Notes: generated from the letters alone by a model not told the origin. 64,000 nt of DNA from Phycisphaerales bacterium (GCA_020639095.1 JACKHH010000015.1:1-64000); one strand, 5' to 3'. Shown: positions 33,298 through 42,568, counted from the first letter of the stretch. Program-made: numbers and translations.

Positions 33298-34257
33298 ATG
33301 AAGAAGTCACTGTGTGTAGCAGCGGTTGCTGCGTTGTTCTGTGCGTCGTCGGTCATGGCCGCGACGTTGAAGGTGCGCATTGTTGAAACTGGTTCGCAGT
33401 TGACGTCGACAGATATCGATGAAAACACGCCGACCACCGTTGATGTTCAGATTCAAGCTGCCCTGGATGGTACTGAGGCCGCTGGCTCGCCGACGAGTGA
33501 TGGCTTGGCCATCATTGGTCTGAATGTCAAGCAGGCTGGTGATGCGGCAATCGATCTCTGCGACACGAGCGCGTTTCTTGTCGTCGCGCCGGCCGCGATG
33601 CAGGCGTTTGATCGCAAGAACACTGCGGGTGCGGGTTTCACGAACGATGGTCTGACGAACCCGAGCGGTTCGCCGAACATCAGCGGCTACAGCGGCACCT
33701 GCGATGGCGCGGCTGGCCTGCTTCAGATCGGTGGCGGTCAGAATACGATCGGCAACACCGTCGGTGGCGCTCCGTACCCGGTTGGTGCGGTTGTGTCTGG
33801 CCGTGGCAACAGCGGTTGGCAAGTGATTGCGACCGGTTCGATCGACGTTCCCGCGATGGCGGACGGCGAAAGCGTCACCTTGACGCCGGACACCGTGTTT
33901 GCGAACACGCTTGATAATTTCGCTGGCGGCTCACCCTTCGCAGTTTCGGAAGTGTTGAGTGGCGATATCGCGGTCGAAGGCCTGACGATCAACGCTATGA
34001 TGCAGGGCATTATCTGTGCGGCGCATGACGTGAACTGCGACGGTTCTACGAATGCTGGTGACATCGGTATCGTCGCTAGCGGTCAGAACTTCGCCCAGAA
34101 CCCGCCGGCTTGTGACCGTGCGGACGTCGATGGCAGCGGTGGCGCGGTTAACCCGGGCGACATCGGTGTGATTGCGAGCGGTGCGAATTTCGGTACCAGC
34201 ACCGGTCCGTGTGTCTGCGTGACCAGTACTCCTGGCGCATGTGGCGTCACGCCCTAA
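33298..34257 (+). CDS. Secreted dockerin-type protein 1
   Basis: A 319-residue protein. Start chosen after TTGGAGG (33286-33292). Signal peptide about 1-21 (ends 'SSVMA'). The mature protein opens 'ATLKVRIVETG' and has a beta-rich domain with 'PTSDGLAIIGLNV', 'DLCDTSAFLVV' and 'SGYSGTCDGAAG'. The C-terminal 70 residues are a dockerin pair. Loop 1, 'DVNCDGSTNAGDIGIVAS', is a canonical 12-residue calcium loop. Loop 2, 'DVDGSGGAVNPGDIGVIAS', has 13 residues. The protein ends 'CVCVTSTPGACGVTP'. Dockerins bind cohesins or act as calcium-stabilised modules, and here probably display the protein outside the cell. Related proteins are at 41311, 42569 and 43863. Confidence 0.85.
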   Translation: MKKSLCVAAVAALFCASSVMAATLKVRIVETGSQLTSTDIDENTPTTVDVQIQAALDGTEAAGSPTSDGLAIIGLNVKQAGDAAIDLCDTSAFLVVAPAAMQAFDRKNTAGAGFTNDGLTNPSGSPNISGYSGTCDGAAGLLQIGGGQNTIGNTVGGAPYPVGAVVSGRGNSGWQVIATGSIDVPAMADGESVTLTPDTVFANTLDNFAGGSPFAVSEVLSGDIAVEGLTINAMMQGIICAAHDVNCDGSTNAGDIGIVASGQNFAQNPPACDRADVDGSGGAVNPGDIGVIASGANFGTSTGPCVCVTSTPGACGVTP

Positions 34258-34282
34258 CAAACTACGAGATTGTCGGCCAAAC

Positions 34283-34309
34283 CCGCAGCCGGGCCAACCG
34301 GCTGCGGGG
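34283..34309. terminator. Stem-loop after dockerin gene 1
   Basis: 'cccgcagccgg' and 'ccggctgcggg' form a perfect 11-bp stem with a 5-base loop, 26 bases past the stop codon. There is no T tract, so it may be a transcript-end stabiliser or terminator. The rest of the gap to 34553 shows nothing clear except the AGGAGG site of the next gene. Confidence 0.6.
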
Positions 34310-34553
34310 ATGGCCGGATTTGATCTGGCTTTGTGCCATGCGGATGGATGAGGTGAGAGGACGAACTAAAGAGGAGTGATGAGAGCGTAGGTGCCGAAAG
34401 GCGATTTGAGCTAAAATATGGAGCGACGGGATGCGGAAATGACGCGCTTGCCCACCCACCAATGCTCCATGCGAGACAACTGGCCGCTGAGAGGCTGGAA
34501 AGAAGCGCTGGATCCAAAAACTTGCAAGTTTTGTTTCTAAGGAGGAGTCGAAA

Positions 34554-35240
34554 ATGAAGAAGGGTATTTTTAGTCTGGTGGCTGTCGGCCTGATGGCGAC
34601 CGCCGCAAACGCAGCCACGATCGGTCTGCGCTGGACCGATACGCCGGATGCCAAGCACCTCGGTGCGGGCACTGCCGAGTTGCACCTCACCGTGCTGGAC
34701 GGTGAACTGATTTCGGGCGCCAACACCGACTTCGTATGTGTTTCGGGTGACTGCGCCAACGTCGTCATCGGCAACGTTGCTGTCGGCACGCCGGCAAATT
34801 GGTCTGCCAACAAGCTCGGCGGTAGCCACATCGGTGCGCCGGAGTTCGTCGGCCTCACCGCGTTTGCCCAGAGCCCGGCGTCGGGTTCGATTGGCGCTGG
34901 CGACTACATCCTGGCGACGTTTGATGTCAGCTTCGATGGCGCCGCTGATGCGTCAGAGAAGGGCATTGGTCTTGACTACCTCAACAACCCTGGTGGTGGC
35001 GTCATCAACAATGTCGCCGCGCCGCTCACGTGGGATGCGCGCTACAATGCGGTCTACTCTGGCTACATCGCCTATGGCGATTACGGCTGGGCCGCGTGGA
35101 GCAACATCACGATGATGGGCGCCCAGCTCGGTCAGCCCGGCGCTGACAGCCCGCTGATCATCAGCAAGGTTCCCGAGCCGACCAGCCTCGCGCTGGTGGC
35201 CCTCGGTGGCTTCGCGCTGCTGCGTCGTCGTAGCAACTAG
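34554..35240 (+). CDS. PEP-CTERM surface protein, paralogue 1
   Basis: A 228-residue exported protein with AGGAGG eight bases upstream. Signal peptide about 1-20, then 'ATIGLRWTDTPDAKHLGAGT'. Shared family marks: a C-x5-C pair in 'TDFVCVSGDCANVVIG', 'HIGAPEFVGLTAFA', 'YILATFDVSFDG', 'LDYLNNPGGGVINNVAAPL' and 'YSGYIAYGDYGW'. The C-terminus is a standard PEP-CTERM signal: 'VPEPTSLALVALGGFALLRRR'-type, i.e. VPEP, hydrophobic helix, RRR. Such signals are processed by exosortases, none of which is in the window. An 18-base perfect palindrome overlaps the stop (35230-35247) and a terminator follows. Fold may be cohesin-like; function unknown. Confidence 0.88.
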   Translation: MKKGIFSLVAVGLMATAANAATIGLRWTDTPDAKHLGAGTAELHLTVLDGELISGANTDFVCVSGDCANVVIGNVAVGTPANWSANKLGGSHIGAPEFVGLTAFAQSPASGSIGAGDYILATFDVSFDGAADASEKGIGLDYLNNPGGGVINNVAAPLTWDARYNAVYSGYIAYGDYGWAAWSNITMMGAQLGQPGADSPLIISKVPEPTSLALVALGGFALLRRRSN

Positions 35241-35278
35241 TTGCTACTGACAATCAGCATTTGCTGAGAGCACAAATC

Positions 35279-35317
35279 GAGACGGGGTCAGCTTCGGCTG
35301 GCCCCGTCTCTTTTTTT
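35279..35317 (+). terminator. Rho-independent terminator after PEP-CTERM paralogue 1
   Basis: 'gagacggggtcagc' pairs with 'ggctggccccgtctc' across a small loop and is followed by seven T residues. It lies 40 bases downstream of the stop and separates this gene from the next three paralogues. Confidence 0.9.
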
Positions 35318-36270
35318 ACAGATCTTGGCTGCACGCGGGCCTTGCCTGTAGCAGATCCTCCGCCATAGACAAGAAAACTCCTGGGTGCCGCGCCATTGGG
35401 TGTGGCGCCAACAAAGCCGGTTGCGATCGTCCCTGGGGTCGTGCATCTGTTGCAGGCCTGAGTGCAGGCGTAGGCCGTGAGCCGTCAGCTCGTCATGTGC
35501 TACGCGCGTGCCGTGCGACGGCTGTGCAATGGCAGCGCGGCGGCGACTTTGCGGAGCAGTCCTCGACAGTGTTCCGGCATTTGTGCGCAGAAGGCCGTCG
35601 ATGCGCATCGCTGCCGCACGGGACATACGGATTCCCATCCCCTCGGTGTGACTCCCCAGAAGTTGTCGGTCTCCGATGCCATGACTGCGCCAACAGCAGG
35701 GCCGGGCGACTGGCAGAATCTTCGCGAGGGGCATCATCCGGGCTTGGCGCGCCAAGGTATTTGCTCGGGGATGCGTTGTTCGCATGGCCCGCGCCATCTG
35801 CACGTATTGATGGGAAATCCAAGGTAGGCCGCTTTGTGTGGCATCGTTTTGCGCCGCAATGTTGTGGACGGTTCCAGGATTCCTCCGGGAAAGGCTTCAT
35901 CCGACCATGGCCCCAAGTCGCCAAGGCGAACGTTTGCCGGGGTTTGGCTGCGCATTGACATTGCCGGTTGCGCAGGGCTATCATCTTGGAAAAGCACCAT
36001 CGCGACACTCGGAAGAAGTTGTGAATTACCGCCGATCCCGCCTGGCGTTCCGAGAAACTGCCTTTTTCGCGTGCGTGCCAGAGGGCTGAATGAGAGAGAG
36101 CCTCCGCGTTCCGTATTGCGCGAGGAGCGACTCATGACGCCTGTCCCGCCAACCCTGTGCTTTCCGTTGCCAATCCGATTCGGTGTGCGTGCGCGCATTC
36201 CGCAAAGCTTCAAGTTGCATCACTGTTTTTGCAAGAGTTGGACGAACTATGCCCGCAAGGAGGAAAGATC
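35318..36270. other. 953-base non-coding or decayed gap inside the PEP-CTERM array
   Basis: Many short overlapping frames are open on both strands, but none shows family similarity, a signal peptide or a ribosome binding site. The composition is less GC-rich in places than the genes around it. It may be remains of a lost gene or an insertion; no terminal repeats were seen. Its right end carries the AAGGAGGAAAG site (36256-36266) of paralogue 2. Confidence 0.5.
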
Positions 36271-36987
36271 ATGCATTTGAACAGGAGTCGAACGTCGATT
36301 GGAGTGGTCTTTGGCGTCATGGGATTTTGGGTGGGGATTGCGAACGGAGCGACCATTGGCTTGCGTCTGGCGGAGATCCAGCCTGGGCAAGGGCAGGTTG
36401 CGATTGAATTGTTCCTGGAACTTGTTGCGGGTGATGTGGTGTCGGGGGCGAACACCGATTTTGTTTGCCTCTCCGGCGACTGCGGCAATCTCGTGATCGG
36501 GAACGTGCGTGACGGCGGAATTGCAAGTTGGCGCGCCAGTCGGCTGGGAGGGGGAAGCCACATCGGCAGCCCGGAGTATGTCGGCCTGAGCGTCTATGCG
36601 GAATTTCCATTAACCGATAGTCTTGTCGGCCCGTCCAGCGGGAGCGGTTATACGCTGGCGACATTTGACGCCGGCTTCGAAGGTCCGCCTGACGGGACCG
36701 AAGCGGGTTTCGGTGTGGACTACCTGAACAATCCAGGTGGCGGCGTCATTGATCATCATGCCCAAGCGTTGAATTGGGATGTGCGCTATCACGGGAGTTA
36801 CTCCGGGTACATCGCATATGGTGGTTTCGGCTATCCGGGATGGGGGCGGGTCACCATGATGGGGGCGAGCGTCGGCCAGCCGAATGACAACCCGCTGGTC
36901 ATTTCCAACGCGTTTCCTGAACCGCAAAGCCTGGTGCTCACGATTGTTGGCGTTGCGGGACTGTGGCAGCGCAAGCGTAGAAGCTGA
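36271..36987 (+). CDS. PEP-CTERM surface protein, paralogue 2
   Basis: A 238-residue protein preceded by AAGGAGGAAAG. The signal peptide ends near 'VGIANGA', then 'TIGLRLAEIQPGQGQVAIEL'. Same family marks as paralogue 1: 'TDFVCLSGDCGNLVIGNV', 'HIGSPEYVGLSVYA', 'LDAGFEG'-like 'TFDAGFEGPPDGTEAGFG', 'VDYLNNPGGGVID' and 'YSGYIAYGGFGYPGW'. The anchor is 'FPEPQSLVLTIVGVAGLWQRKRRS', a variant with FPEP in place of VPEP. It heads a tight three-gene run with paralogues 3 and 4 (17 and 5 bases apart), presumably one transcript. Confidence 0.85.
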   Translation: MHLNRSRTSIGVVFGVMGFWVGIANGATIGLRLAEIQPGQGQVAIELFLELVAGDVVSGANTDFVCLSGDCGNLVIGNVRDGGIASWRASRLGGGSHIGSPEYVGLSVYAEFPLTDSLVGPSSGSGYTLATFDAGFEGPPDGTEAGFGVDYLNNPGGGVIDHHAQALNWDVRYHGSYSGYIAYGGFGYPGWGRVTMMGASVGQPNDNPLVISNAFPEPQSLVLTIVGVAGLWQRKRRS

Positions 36988-37004
36988 CTTCCAGGGAGGT
37001 TGCC

Positions 37005-37730
37005 ATGCACGAGTCTGTGAAAGCGGTCTTCGGGGTATTCGTGTTTGGCGCAACAGCGAATGCCGCGACAGTAGGAATGCGCTGGATGGACCTGCCGACA
37101 TCGCCAAAACACGTTGGCGGGGGAACGGTCGAGGTTTATCTGGATCTGCTCGCGGGTGAAGATGCGGGCGGAATCTTCGGTGAGTTTGACTGCATCACCG
37201 GGGACTGCAGCGATCTGGTATTCACGAACTACCAAGCAGGCGTGGATGTGGACTACTTTGCCGGCGCGGATGTGGTATGGACGATTGAAAACCCCGGCAT
37301 CGGGCCGCATCTTGGTTATCCGCAATTCGCAGGATTGATCGCCGCACCGAGGCGTCCCGACGAAGACGCGCTTGTGGGCCCCGGGATGTTTATCACGGCG
37401 TTGTTCGACGTGTCGGTGGAAGGTGCGCCCGTTGCGGCGGAGAAGAGTTTCGGGCTTGAGTTGTATGCTAGTAACCTGGGCGTGATTGACGCGAATGCTG
37501 ATCGTTTGGTTTGGGATAACCGATACAATGCGAGTTACTCGGGATACGTGGCATACGGTGACTTTGGATATCCCGGTTGGAGTGTCACCTCCATGATGGG
37601 GGCGCATTGGGGTCAGGATGCCAATCCATTGATCATCACGAATCTGCCGGAACCCGGCGCGCTTGCAATTCTCGGCTTGAGCACATTGATGCTCCTGCGC
37701 CGGAGCCCTGCACGCCCAAGCAAAGGGTGA
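37005..37730 (+). CDS. PEP-CTERM surface protein, paralogue 3
   Basis: A 241-residue protein with GGGAGG before the ATG. A shorter signal peptide than its relatives ends 'ATANAA', followed by 'TVGMRWMDLPTSPKHVGGG'. It is the most divergent copy: 'GEFDCITGDCSDLVFTNY' keeps the two cysteines, an insert 'VDVDYFAGADVVWTIENPG' follows, and 'YSGYVAYGDFGYPGW' is kept, but 'LDYLNNPGGG' is replaced by 'LELYASNLGVID'. The anchor is 'LPEPGALAILGLSTLMLLRR' with an eight-residue tail beyond the Arg pair. Middle gene of the three-gene run. Confidence 0.82.
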   Translation: MHESVKAVFGVFVFGATANAATVGMRWMDLPTSPKHVGGGTVEVYLDLLAGEDAGGIFGEFDCITGDCSDLVFTNYQAGVDVDYFAGADVVWTIENPGIGPHLGYPQFAGLIAAPRRPDEDALVGPGMFITALFDVSVEGAPVAAEKSFGLELYASNLGVIDANADRLVWDNRYNASYSGYVAYGDFGYPGWSVTSMMGAHWGQDANPLIITNLPEPGALAILGLSTLMLLRRSPARPSKG

Positions 37731-37735
37731 ATCTC

Positions 37736-38461
37736 ATGAGAAGATGGACGTTCGCGCTGCTGGTTCTCGGAATCGGAGCCATTTCAGCTCAGGGCGCGAC
37801 GGTAGGTTTGCGTTGGCAGGATATGCCCACATCGCAGAAGCACGACGGGTCGGGGACCGTTGAGGTGTACCTCGAACTCGTTGAAGGCGATGTGGTCTCC
37901 GGGGCGAATACGGACTTTGTTTGCATTTACGCTAACTGCGGCGACCTGTTGATCGACAACGTTGCCGCAGGGGATGCTCCCGGCTGGGCTGCAGATCGCT
38001 TGGGTCTCGGGCCACATATCGGACCGCCGGAATTCGTGGGACTTACCGCGTTCGCGATGAACCCTCTCGCCGACAGCCTGATCGGCCCACCGGATGGAAG
38101 TACGTACGTTCTTGCGACGTTCGACGTGTCGTTCACGGGGCCAGCGGACGGTTCACAAGCGGGGTTTGGCGTAAACTATCCAAATAATCCCGCCGGCGGC
38201 GTCATCAATAACGTCGCGGCGCCGCTTGGGTGGGATGAGCGCTACAACACAAGCTACTCGGGATACATTGCGTATGGGGATTATGGTTACGCTGGTTGGT
38301 ATTCCTGTTTTACGTGCATGTCACCGCATGGTCAGATATATGATAGCCCGCTGATCTTCACGAAGGTTGTTCCCGAGCCGAGCAACCTGGCGATTGTCGT
38401 GTGCGGTGGGTTCGTCTTGTTGCGTCGGCGTGGCGTGGGGGCGACAGCTATCGGCCGTTGA
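37736..38461 (+). CDS. PEP-CTERM surface protein, paralogue 4
   Basis: A 241-residue protein starting five bases after the stop of paralogue 3, so it is probably translationally coupled. Signal peptide about 1-20 ('...GAISAQGA'), then 'TVGLRWQDMPTSQKHDGSGT'. Family marks: 'TDFVCIYANCGDLLIDNV', 'HIGPPEFVGLTAFA', 'VLATFDVSFTG', 'VNYPNNPAGGVINNVAAPL' and 'YSGYIAYGDYGYAGW'. It has two extra cysteines in 'WYSCFTCMSPHGQ'. The anchor is 'VVPEPSNLAIVVCGGFVLLRRR' in two parts with a nine-residue tail. By eye it is closest to paralogue 1 in the C-terminal half. Confidence 0.82.
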   Translation: MRRWTFALLVLGIGAISAQGATVGLRWQDMPTSQKHDGSGTVEVYLELVEGDVVSGANTDFVCIYANCGDLLIDNVAAGDAPGWAADRLGLGPHIGPPEFVGLTAFAMNPLADSLIGPPDGSTYVLATFDVSFTGPADGSQAGFGVNYPNNPAGGVINNVAAPLGWDERYNTSYSGYIAYGDYGYAGWYSCFTCMSPHGQIYDSPLIFTKVVPEPSNLAIVVCGGFVLLRRRGVGATAIGR

Positions 38462-38636
38462 CATGGTGGGGTATGCCGGGAGAATGACCTAGGGAGCGTT
38501 TCCGGGTTGTTCGGGGCTCCTGGGTTACCGGTTTTCCGCTGGATTCGGTGACGTGGAGGTCGGGGTGCGGGTCTGCATCCGGGGTGCCTTCCGTGCCGGA
38601 TTCCGCCATGTTCACTGACCTTCGGATTACGCTCCC

Positions 38637-41075
38637 TTGAACAAATCCGCGTCCTTTCGATTACTCGTGGCGGTCTTTCTCTCCGGAGCGGCTGCTCTGA
38701 ACTACGAGCTGCTGTGGCTTCGCAAGCTGACGCTGGTAGCGGGCAGCACGCAGGCTGCGATCAGCGTCGTTCTCTCCGTTTACTTCCTGGGCTTGGCGTT
38801 GGGCAACTACCTCGCGGGTCGTTGGGCGCGCCGGCTTGAAAGGCCGATGCGGGCGTATGCCGCGATCGAACTGCTGGTGGCAGCCTGGGGTTTGATCTTC
38901 ACGTGGGTGATGGGTCTGGTGGGGATGTTCTACGCGGTGCTGTATGAACAGCTACCGGCTGACTCCGCGTTGCTGCACCTCCTGCGGATCGCGAGTGCGG
39001 CGCTCGTGCTGCTGGTGCCGACGACGGGCATGGGTGCGACGATTCCGCTGCTGGTGCAATTCGTTTCGCGCGATTTGGAAGGCACGTCGAACTGGTCAGC
39101 CCGCCTTTATGGTGTGAACACGCTCGGTGCGATGACCGGGGTTTTCCTGACGGGCTTCGTGTTGATCGAGTACGTCGGCGTGCTGCACTCGCTGTGGGGG
39201 ACGGCGGCGCTGAACGTGATCTGCGTGCTGTGCGTGCTGTCGTGGGTGAAGTGGCGGCGGATCGATGTTGCGGGCGCGGCGGAGGTGGAGCCGGCGAGCG
39301 CGATCCCGCACTCGGCGCGCGTGCTGCTGGTCGTGTTTGGGATTCTCGGCGTTTGCAACATCGCGGCAGAGGTGCTTTGGACGCGGTTCTACGCGCTGAT
39401 TTACTTCAACGATACGTACATGTTTTCGCTGGTGCTGCTGCTGTACCTGTTTGGCGTCGGCGTTGGTTCGATCATCGGCGGAAAGGTTGCACAGTACACG
39501 GATAAGCCGACGTACCTGATCGGCACGTTGCAGATCGTCTCCGCGATCTGGACGATTGTGATGATCTACGCGGTGCCGGCATTGATCGCGGGCGCGGGGC
39601 TGCTGTATGGGGACACCTTCTTCCGCATGATCATCAAGTATCTCATTGCGGTGGGTGCGGGCTTGCTGGTGCCCACGCTGTGCATGGGGGCGACGTTTCC
39701 GTTGCTCGTCAAAGCCGCGACGACGCATCATGAGCAGTCGGGCGCGGTGGTGGGCCGGGCGCTTTCCTGGAATACGATCGGCGGGGTGTTCGGCTCGTTT
39801 GTCGCGGGCTATGTGCTGCTGAACACGGTGGGGCTTGAGATTGGGTTATACCTGGTTGCGGGTATCACGGCCGGTGTGGGTTTCTGCTTGCAGATTCGCG
39901 AGTCCGGATTGAGCGCGATTGTTCGCGGCGGGATCAAATGGCCGGTGCTGGGTGTTATCGCCTACGTGTTCTTCTATCCGCCCGAGGTTGCGCGTACGCT
40001 TCTCCTGATGCACTCGGGCAGCCTGAAGGAGCCGGAGATCCTCGCGATGATGCCGTCGGTACACGGTTCGACTGCGGTGACGGAGGAGAGCACCGGGCAG
40101 CGTCGGCTCTGGGTGAACAGCTCCTGGATTGGCGTCGAGCGCGCGGGGTTTGCATCGGGTTATGTGCCGTGGATTTTCCACGAGCGGCCGATCGACAAGG
40201 CGTTGGGTTTGTGCATGGGGAGCGGCGGGTCGTTTGGCGCGCTCTCGAATGCCGTTGATTGTGATTTGACGTTGGTCGAGATCAACCCGTCGGTCGTGGC
40301 GATGTGCGACAAGTGGCTGGCGAGGTCGAACTACGCCATCGTTTCGAATCCGCGCGCGAAGATCATCATCGATGATGCGCGACACTTCACGCACTACAGC
40401 AAGGACACGTACGACCTGCTGACCATCGAGCCGATGCAGCCGTTTCAGAAGGGGACGGCGTATTTTTATACGCGTGAGTTCTACGCCGATGCCGCCGCCC
40501 GCCTTGGCGATCGTGCCATCATCTGTCAGTACATCCCTGTTTCGTTGGGCATTGGTGAAGAAGAGCTCAAGTCGATGTTGCGGACGTTTACTGACCAATT
40601 TCCCAATGCGCTGCTTTGGGGCAGCGGCGACAACATGCTGATTCTGGGTTACAAGGGCGACTTTGATTTCAAGCAAATCGACCTCGACAAGGTGTTCGAG
40701 CGTACAGGTGACGCGCGGCTCGCCATGGATCTTCAGCGCGACAAGATGTACGGCAAATACGATGCGCTCGTGTACGCCCTGCTTGATGGTGACGCAATGC
40801 GTGCGTTCAGCAAGGACGCCGTCGTGTACACGGATGATCGCCCGATTCTTGAGTTTTCCGGTGCGCGGCACCACGGCACGCAGCAAAGCAATATGGAGGC
40901 AATTCGTCCGCACCTGACGCCGATCAGCGAGATCTTCAATCTGAAGGATCGTCGCGTTCTTCAAGCAGTCACTGAGCTTCGCGACTTGCACGTCGAGATC
41001 GCCAGCCAAAAGGAAGAGAATCCTCAACTCATTCGGCGGGTCTTCGCGGTGCGCGAGCGATTGTATCGCAAATAG
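38637..41075 (+). CDS. Fused membrane / spermidine-synthase-like protein
   Basis: An 812-residue two-part protein. About 1-470 hold some dozen membrane helices arranged as in MFS-like carriers ('FFLSGAAALNYELLWLRKL' style opening 'LSGAAALNYELLWLRKL', then 'PTTGMGATIPLL' and again 'PTLCMGATFPLL'). About 480-740 form a Rossmann methyltransferase-like domain of the spermidine synthase type: 'GLCMGSGGSFGALS' glycine loop, 'LTLVEINPSVVAMC', 'IIIDDARHF' and 'YDLLTIEPMQP'. Such fusions are widespread and poorly characterised; polyamine synthesis has not been shown for most. The start is TTG, since a stop precedes it within 20 bases and no ATG fits. It splits the surface-protein array. Confidence 0.85.
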   Translation: MNKSASFRLLVAVFLSGAAALNYELLWLRKLTLVAGSTQAAISVVLSVYFLGLALGNYLAGRWARRLERPMRAYAAIELLVAAWGLIFTWVMGLVGMFYAVLYEQLPADSALLHLLRIASAALVLLVPTTGMGATIPLLVQFVSRDLEGTSNWSARLYGVNTLGAMTGVFLTGFVLIEYVGVLHSLWGTAALNVICVLCVLSWVKWRRIDVAGAAEVEPASAIPHSARVLLVVFGILGVCNIAAEVLWTRFYALIYFNDTYMFSLVLLLYLFGVGVGSIIGGKVAQYTDKPTYLIGTLQIVSAIWTIVMIYAVPALIAGAGLLYGDTFFRMIIKYLIAVGAGLLVPTLCMGATFPLLVKAATTHHEQSGAVVGRALSWNTIGGVFGSFVAGYVLLNTVGLEIGLYLVAGITAGVGFCLQIRESGLSAIVRGGIKWPVLGVIAYVFFYPPEVARTLLLMHSGSLKEPEILAMMPSVHGSTAVTEESTGQRRLWVNSSWIGVERAGFASGYVPWIFHERPIDKALGLCMGSGGSFGALSNAVDCDLTLVEINPSVVAMCDKWLARSNYAIVSNPRAKIIIDDARHFTHYSKDTYDLLTIEPMQPFQKGTAYFYTREFYADAAARLGDRAIICQYIPVSLGIGEEELKSMLRTFTDQFPNALLWGSGDNMLILGYKGDFDFKQIDLDKVFERTGDARLAMDLQRDKMYGKYDALVYALLDGDAMRAFSKDAVVYTDDRPILEFSGARHHGTQQSNMEAIRPHLTPISEIFNLKDRRVLQAVTELRDLHVEIASQKEENPQLIRRVFAVRERLYRK

Positions 41076-41310
41076 ACCAAGTCGACGTAGCGTCACGCGT
41101 GCGTAAAGCCATTTGCAATCCCGTGATCGGGCCTGTTGGCGTTTGATCCTCCCTCTGCAAATGGGACTCCAACGGTCCCTTTTGCGCCAAGGGCAACGCC
41201 CTCAAATCCGAATTGAATTGCAATCCGCGTTTGGGTATAGTCAATCTGGGGTCGCCGCCGCGCGGCCACCCTTTCATTCAGTTTGCCAGACACTTCATGG
41301 AGGCTCTGTG

Positions 41311-42324
41311 ATGACGCGCCTCGATTCGTTCGTTTCCAGTTCGTTTTACCGCTTCCGGCTGATGTATCGGGACGCGTTGATAATGGGGCGATGGCGACTG
41401 CGGTGGATGCGTTGGATGCCGGCGCTGCTGATCGTGCTCGTGGCGAGCCATGGTGCGTTCGCGGCCACGCTCGACGTGCGGATTGTTGGTCTGGTATCGA
41501 ATTCCGACTTTGTGGAAACAGGTGGGCAGGTTGACTTCTCCGTACAGGCGCGACTCGACGCCGACGGTGCGCCGACCACTGCCGGGTTGGCCGAATGGAC
41601 ATTACGAATTCAGTTCTCGTCGATTGGCAATGTCACCATTCCCGATGTCTGTAACACGAGTGCATTCCAGGCGGTCGCGGTCGATGCAGACGGAAATTGG
41701 CAACCGTTCCTGGCGATCGTCGATTGCGATAGCAGCGCCCACACGGTTGCAATCGCCGGTGGGTCCTATCGCGAGGGTGAGTTGGTTCCGGGTGTTGGAA
41801 ATGGCCCTGAATGGGTGACGATCGCGGTGGGTGTTGTCGACACGCCCTGGTTTGGGCCGTGCGTCAATTTGCTTGCGATGACGCCCGTTGAACTCGTGGC
41901 CACCACCATCGATGCGGGGCAAGTGGAGCCGCCCTATCAGACTACGCCCGTGGAGAATTCCGGGATCGCATTCGCTGGTCTGAATTTCATCTACACCAAC
42001 CCGCCTTGCCTGTCGGCGGATGTGAACTGCGACGGGTACGTTAATGCCGGCGACATTGGCGTTGTGGCCAGTGGCGCGAACTGGGGTTCAAGCGATCCGT
42101 TTTGTTTTCGCAGCGACGTGAACGCCGACGGGGCCGTCAATGCGTACGACATTGGGGTGGTGGCCAGTAGTGCCAACTTCGGCAGTGTGCTGTCCCCCTG
42201 CTTCTGCTCACTCGACGCCGCTGACTGCGGGGCGCATTGTGTATATTGGGATCTTCGAGCACCGGGATTTGCCTCGTCTCCGACGGGCAAATCCGTGCGT
42301 GCTGTTGAAGGCGCATCCGAGTAG
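41311..42324 (+). CDS. Secreted dockerin-type protein 2
   Basis: A 337-residue protein with GGAGG about ten bases before the ATG at 41311. The N-terminus is long for a signal peptide: about 28 residues precede 'MRWMPALLIVLVASHGAFA', so translation may begin at an internal Met. The mature protein opens 'ATLDVRIVGLVSN'. Domain marks shared with proteins 3 and 4: 'PTTAGLAEWTLRI', 'DVCNTSAFQ', 'VDCDSSAHTVAIAGGSYREG' and 'GVGNGPEWVTIAVG'. The dockerin pair is 'DVNCDGYVNAGDIGVVAS' and 'DVNADGAVNAYDIGVVAS', both with canonical 12-residue loops. The tail carries 'CFCSLDAADCG' plus about 30 unrelated residues. Confidence 0.83.
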   Translation: MTRLDSFVSSSFYRFRLMYRDALIMGRWRLRWMRWMPALLIVLVASHGAFAATLDVRIVGLVSNSDFVETGGQVDFSVQARLDADGAPTTAGLAEWTLRIQFSSIGNVTIPDVCNTSAFQAVAVDADGNWQPFLAIVDCDSSAHTVAIAGGSYREGELVPGVGNGPEWVTIAVGVVDTPWFGPCVNLLAMTPVELVATTIDAGQVEPPYQTTPVENSGIAFAGLNFIYTNPPCLSADVNCDGYVNAGDIGVVASGANWGSSDPFCFRSDVNADGAVNAYDIGVVASSANFGSVLSPCFCSLDAADCGAHCVYWDLRAPGFASSPTGKSVRAVEGASE

Positions 42325-42568
42325 TCGGTCATGAAAATGCGCACCTCGGCAAGTGACGCGGAGTTGCTCTGCGACTAATGGGTCTCCCAGAATCCGTAGG
42401 TTGCGCGTGACGAAAGAATCCAAAGAGGTTTGTCTGGCAGCGGGAACATGAGGCGTGTTGTTTTCCGTCCTTTGCTCGGCTCATAATCGAAGCTGGCTGC
42501 ACGGTGTGACGCGGTGACGTTGACATGAACAGAATCGAAATATGGGCTTGATTGGCTGGGGGGGCATC

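Noticed and set aside
35477..36213. Several overlapping frames of 100-170 codons on both strands in the PEP-CTERM gap
   Set aside because: They have no ribosome binding sites, no domain similarity and no consistent codon pattern, and they overlap each other on both strands.
30816..41075. An exosortase gene for the PEP-CTERM proteins inside the window
   Set aside because: None of the polytopic membrane proteins here shows the Cys/Arg/His pattern of exosortases; the enzyme must be encoded elsewhere.
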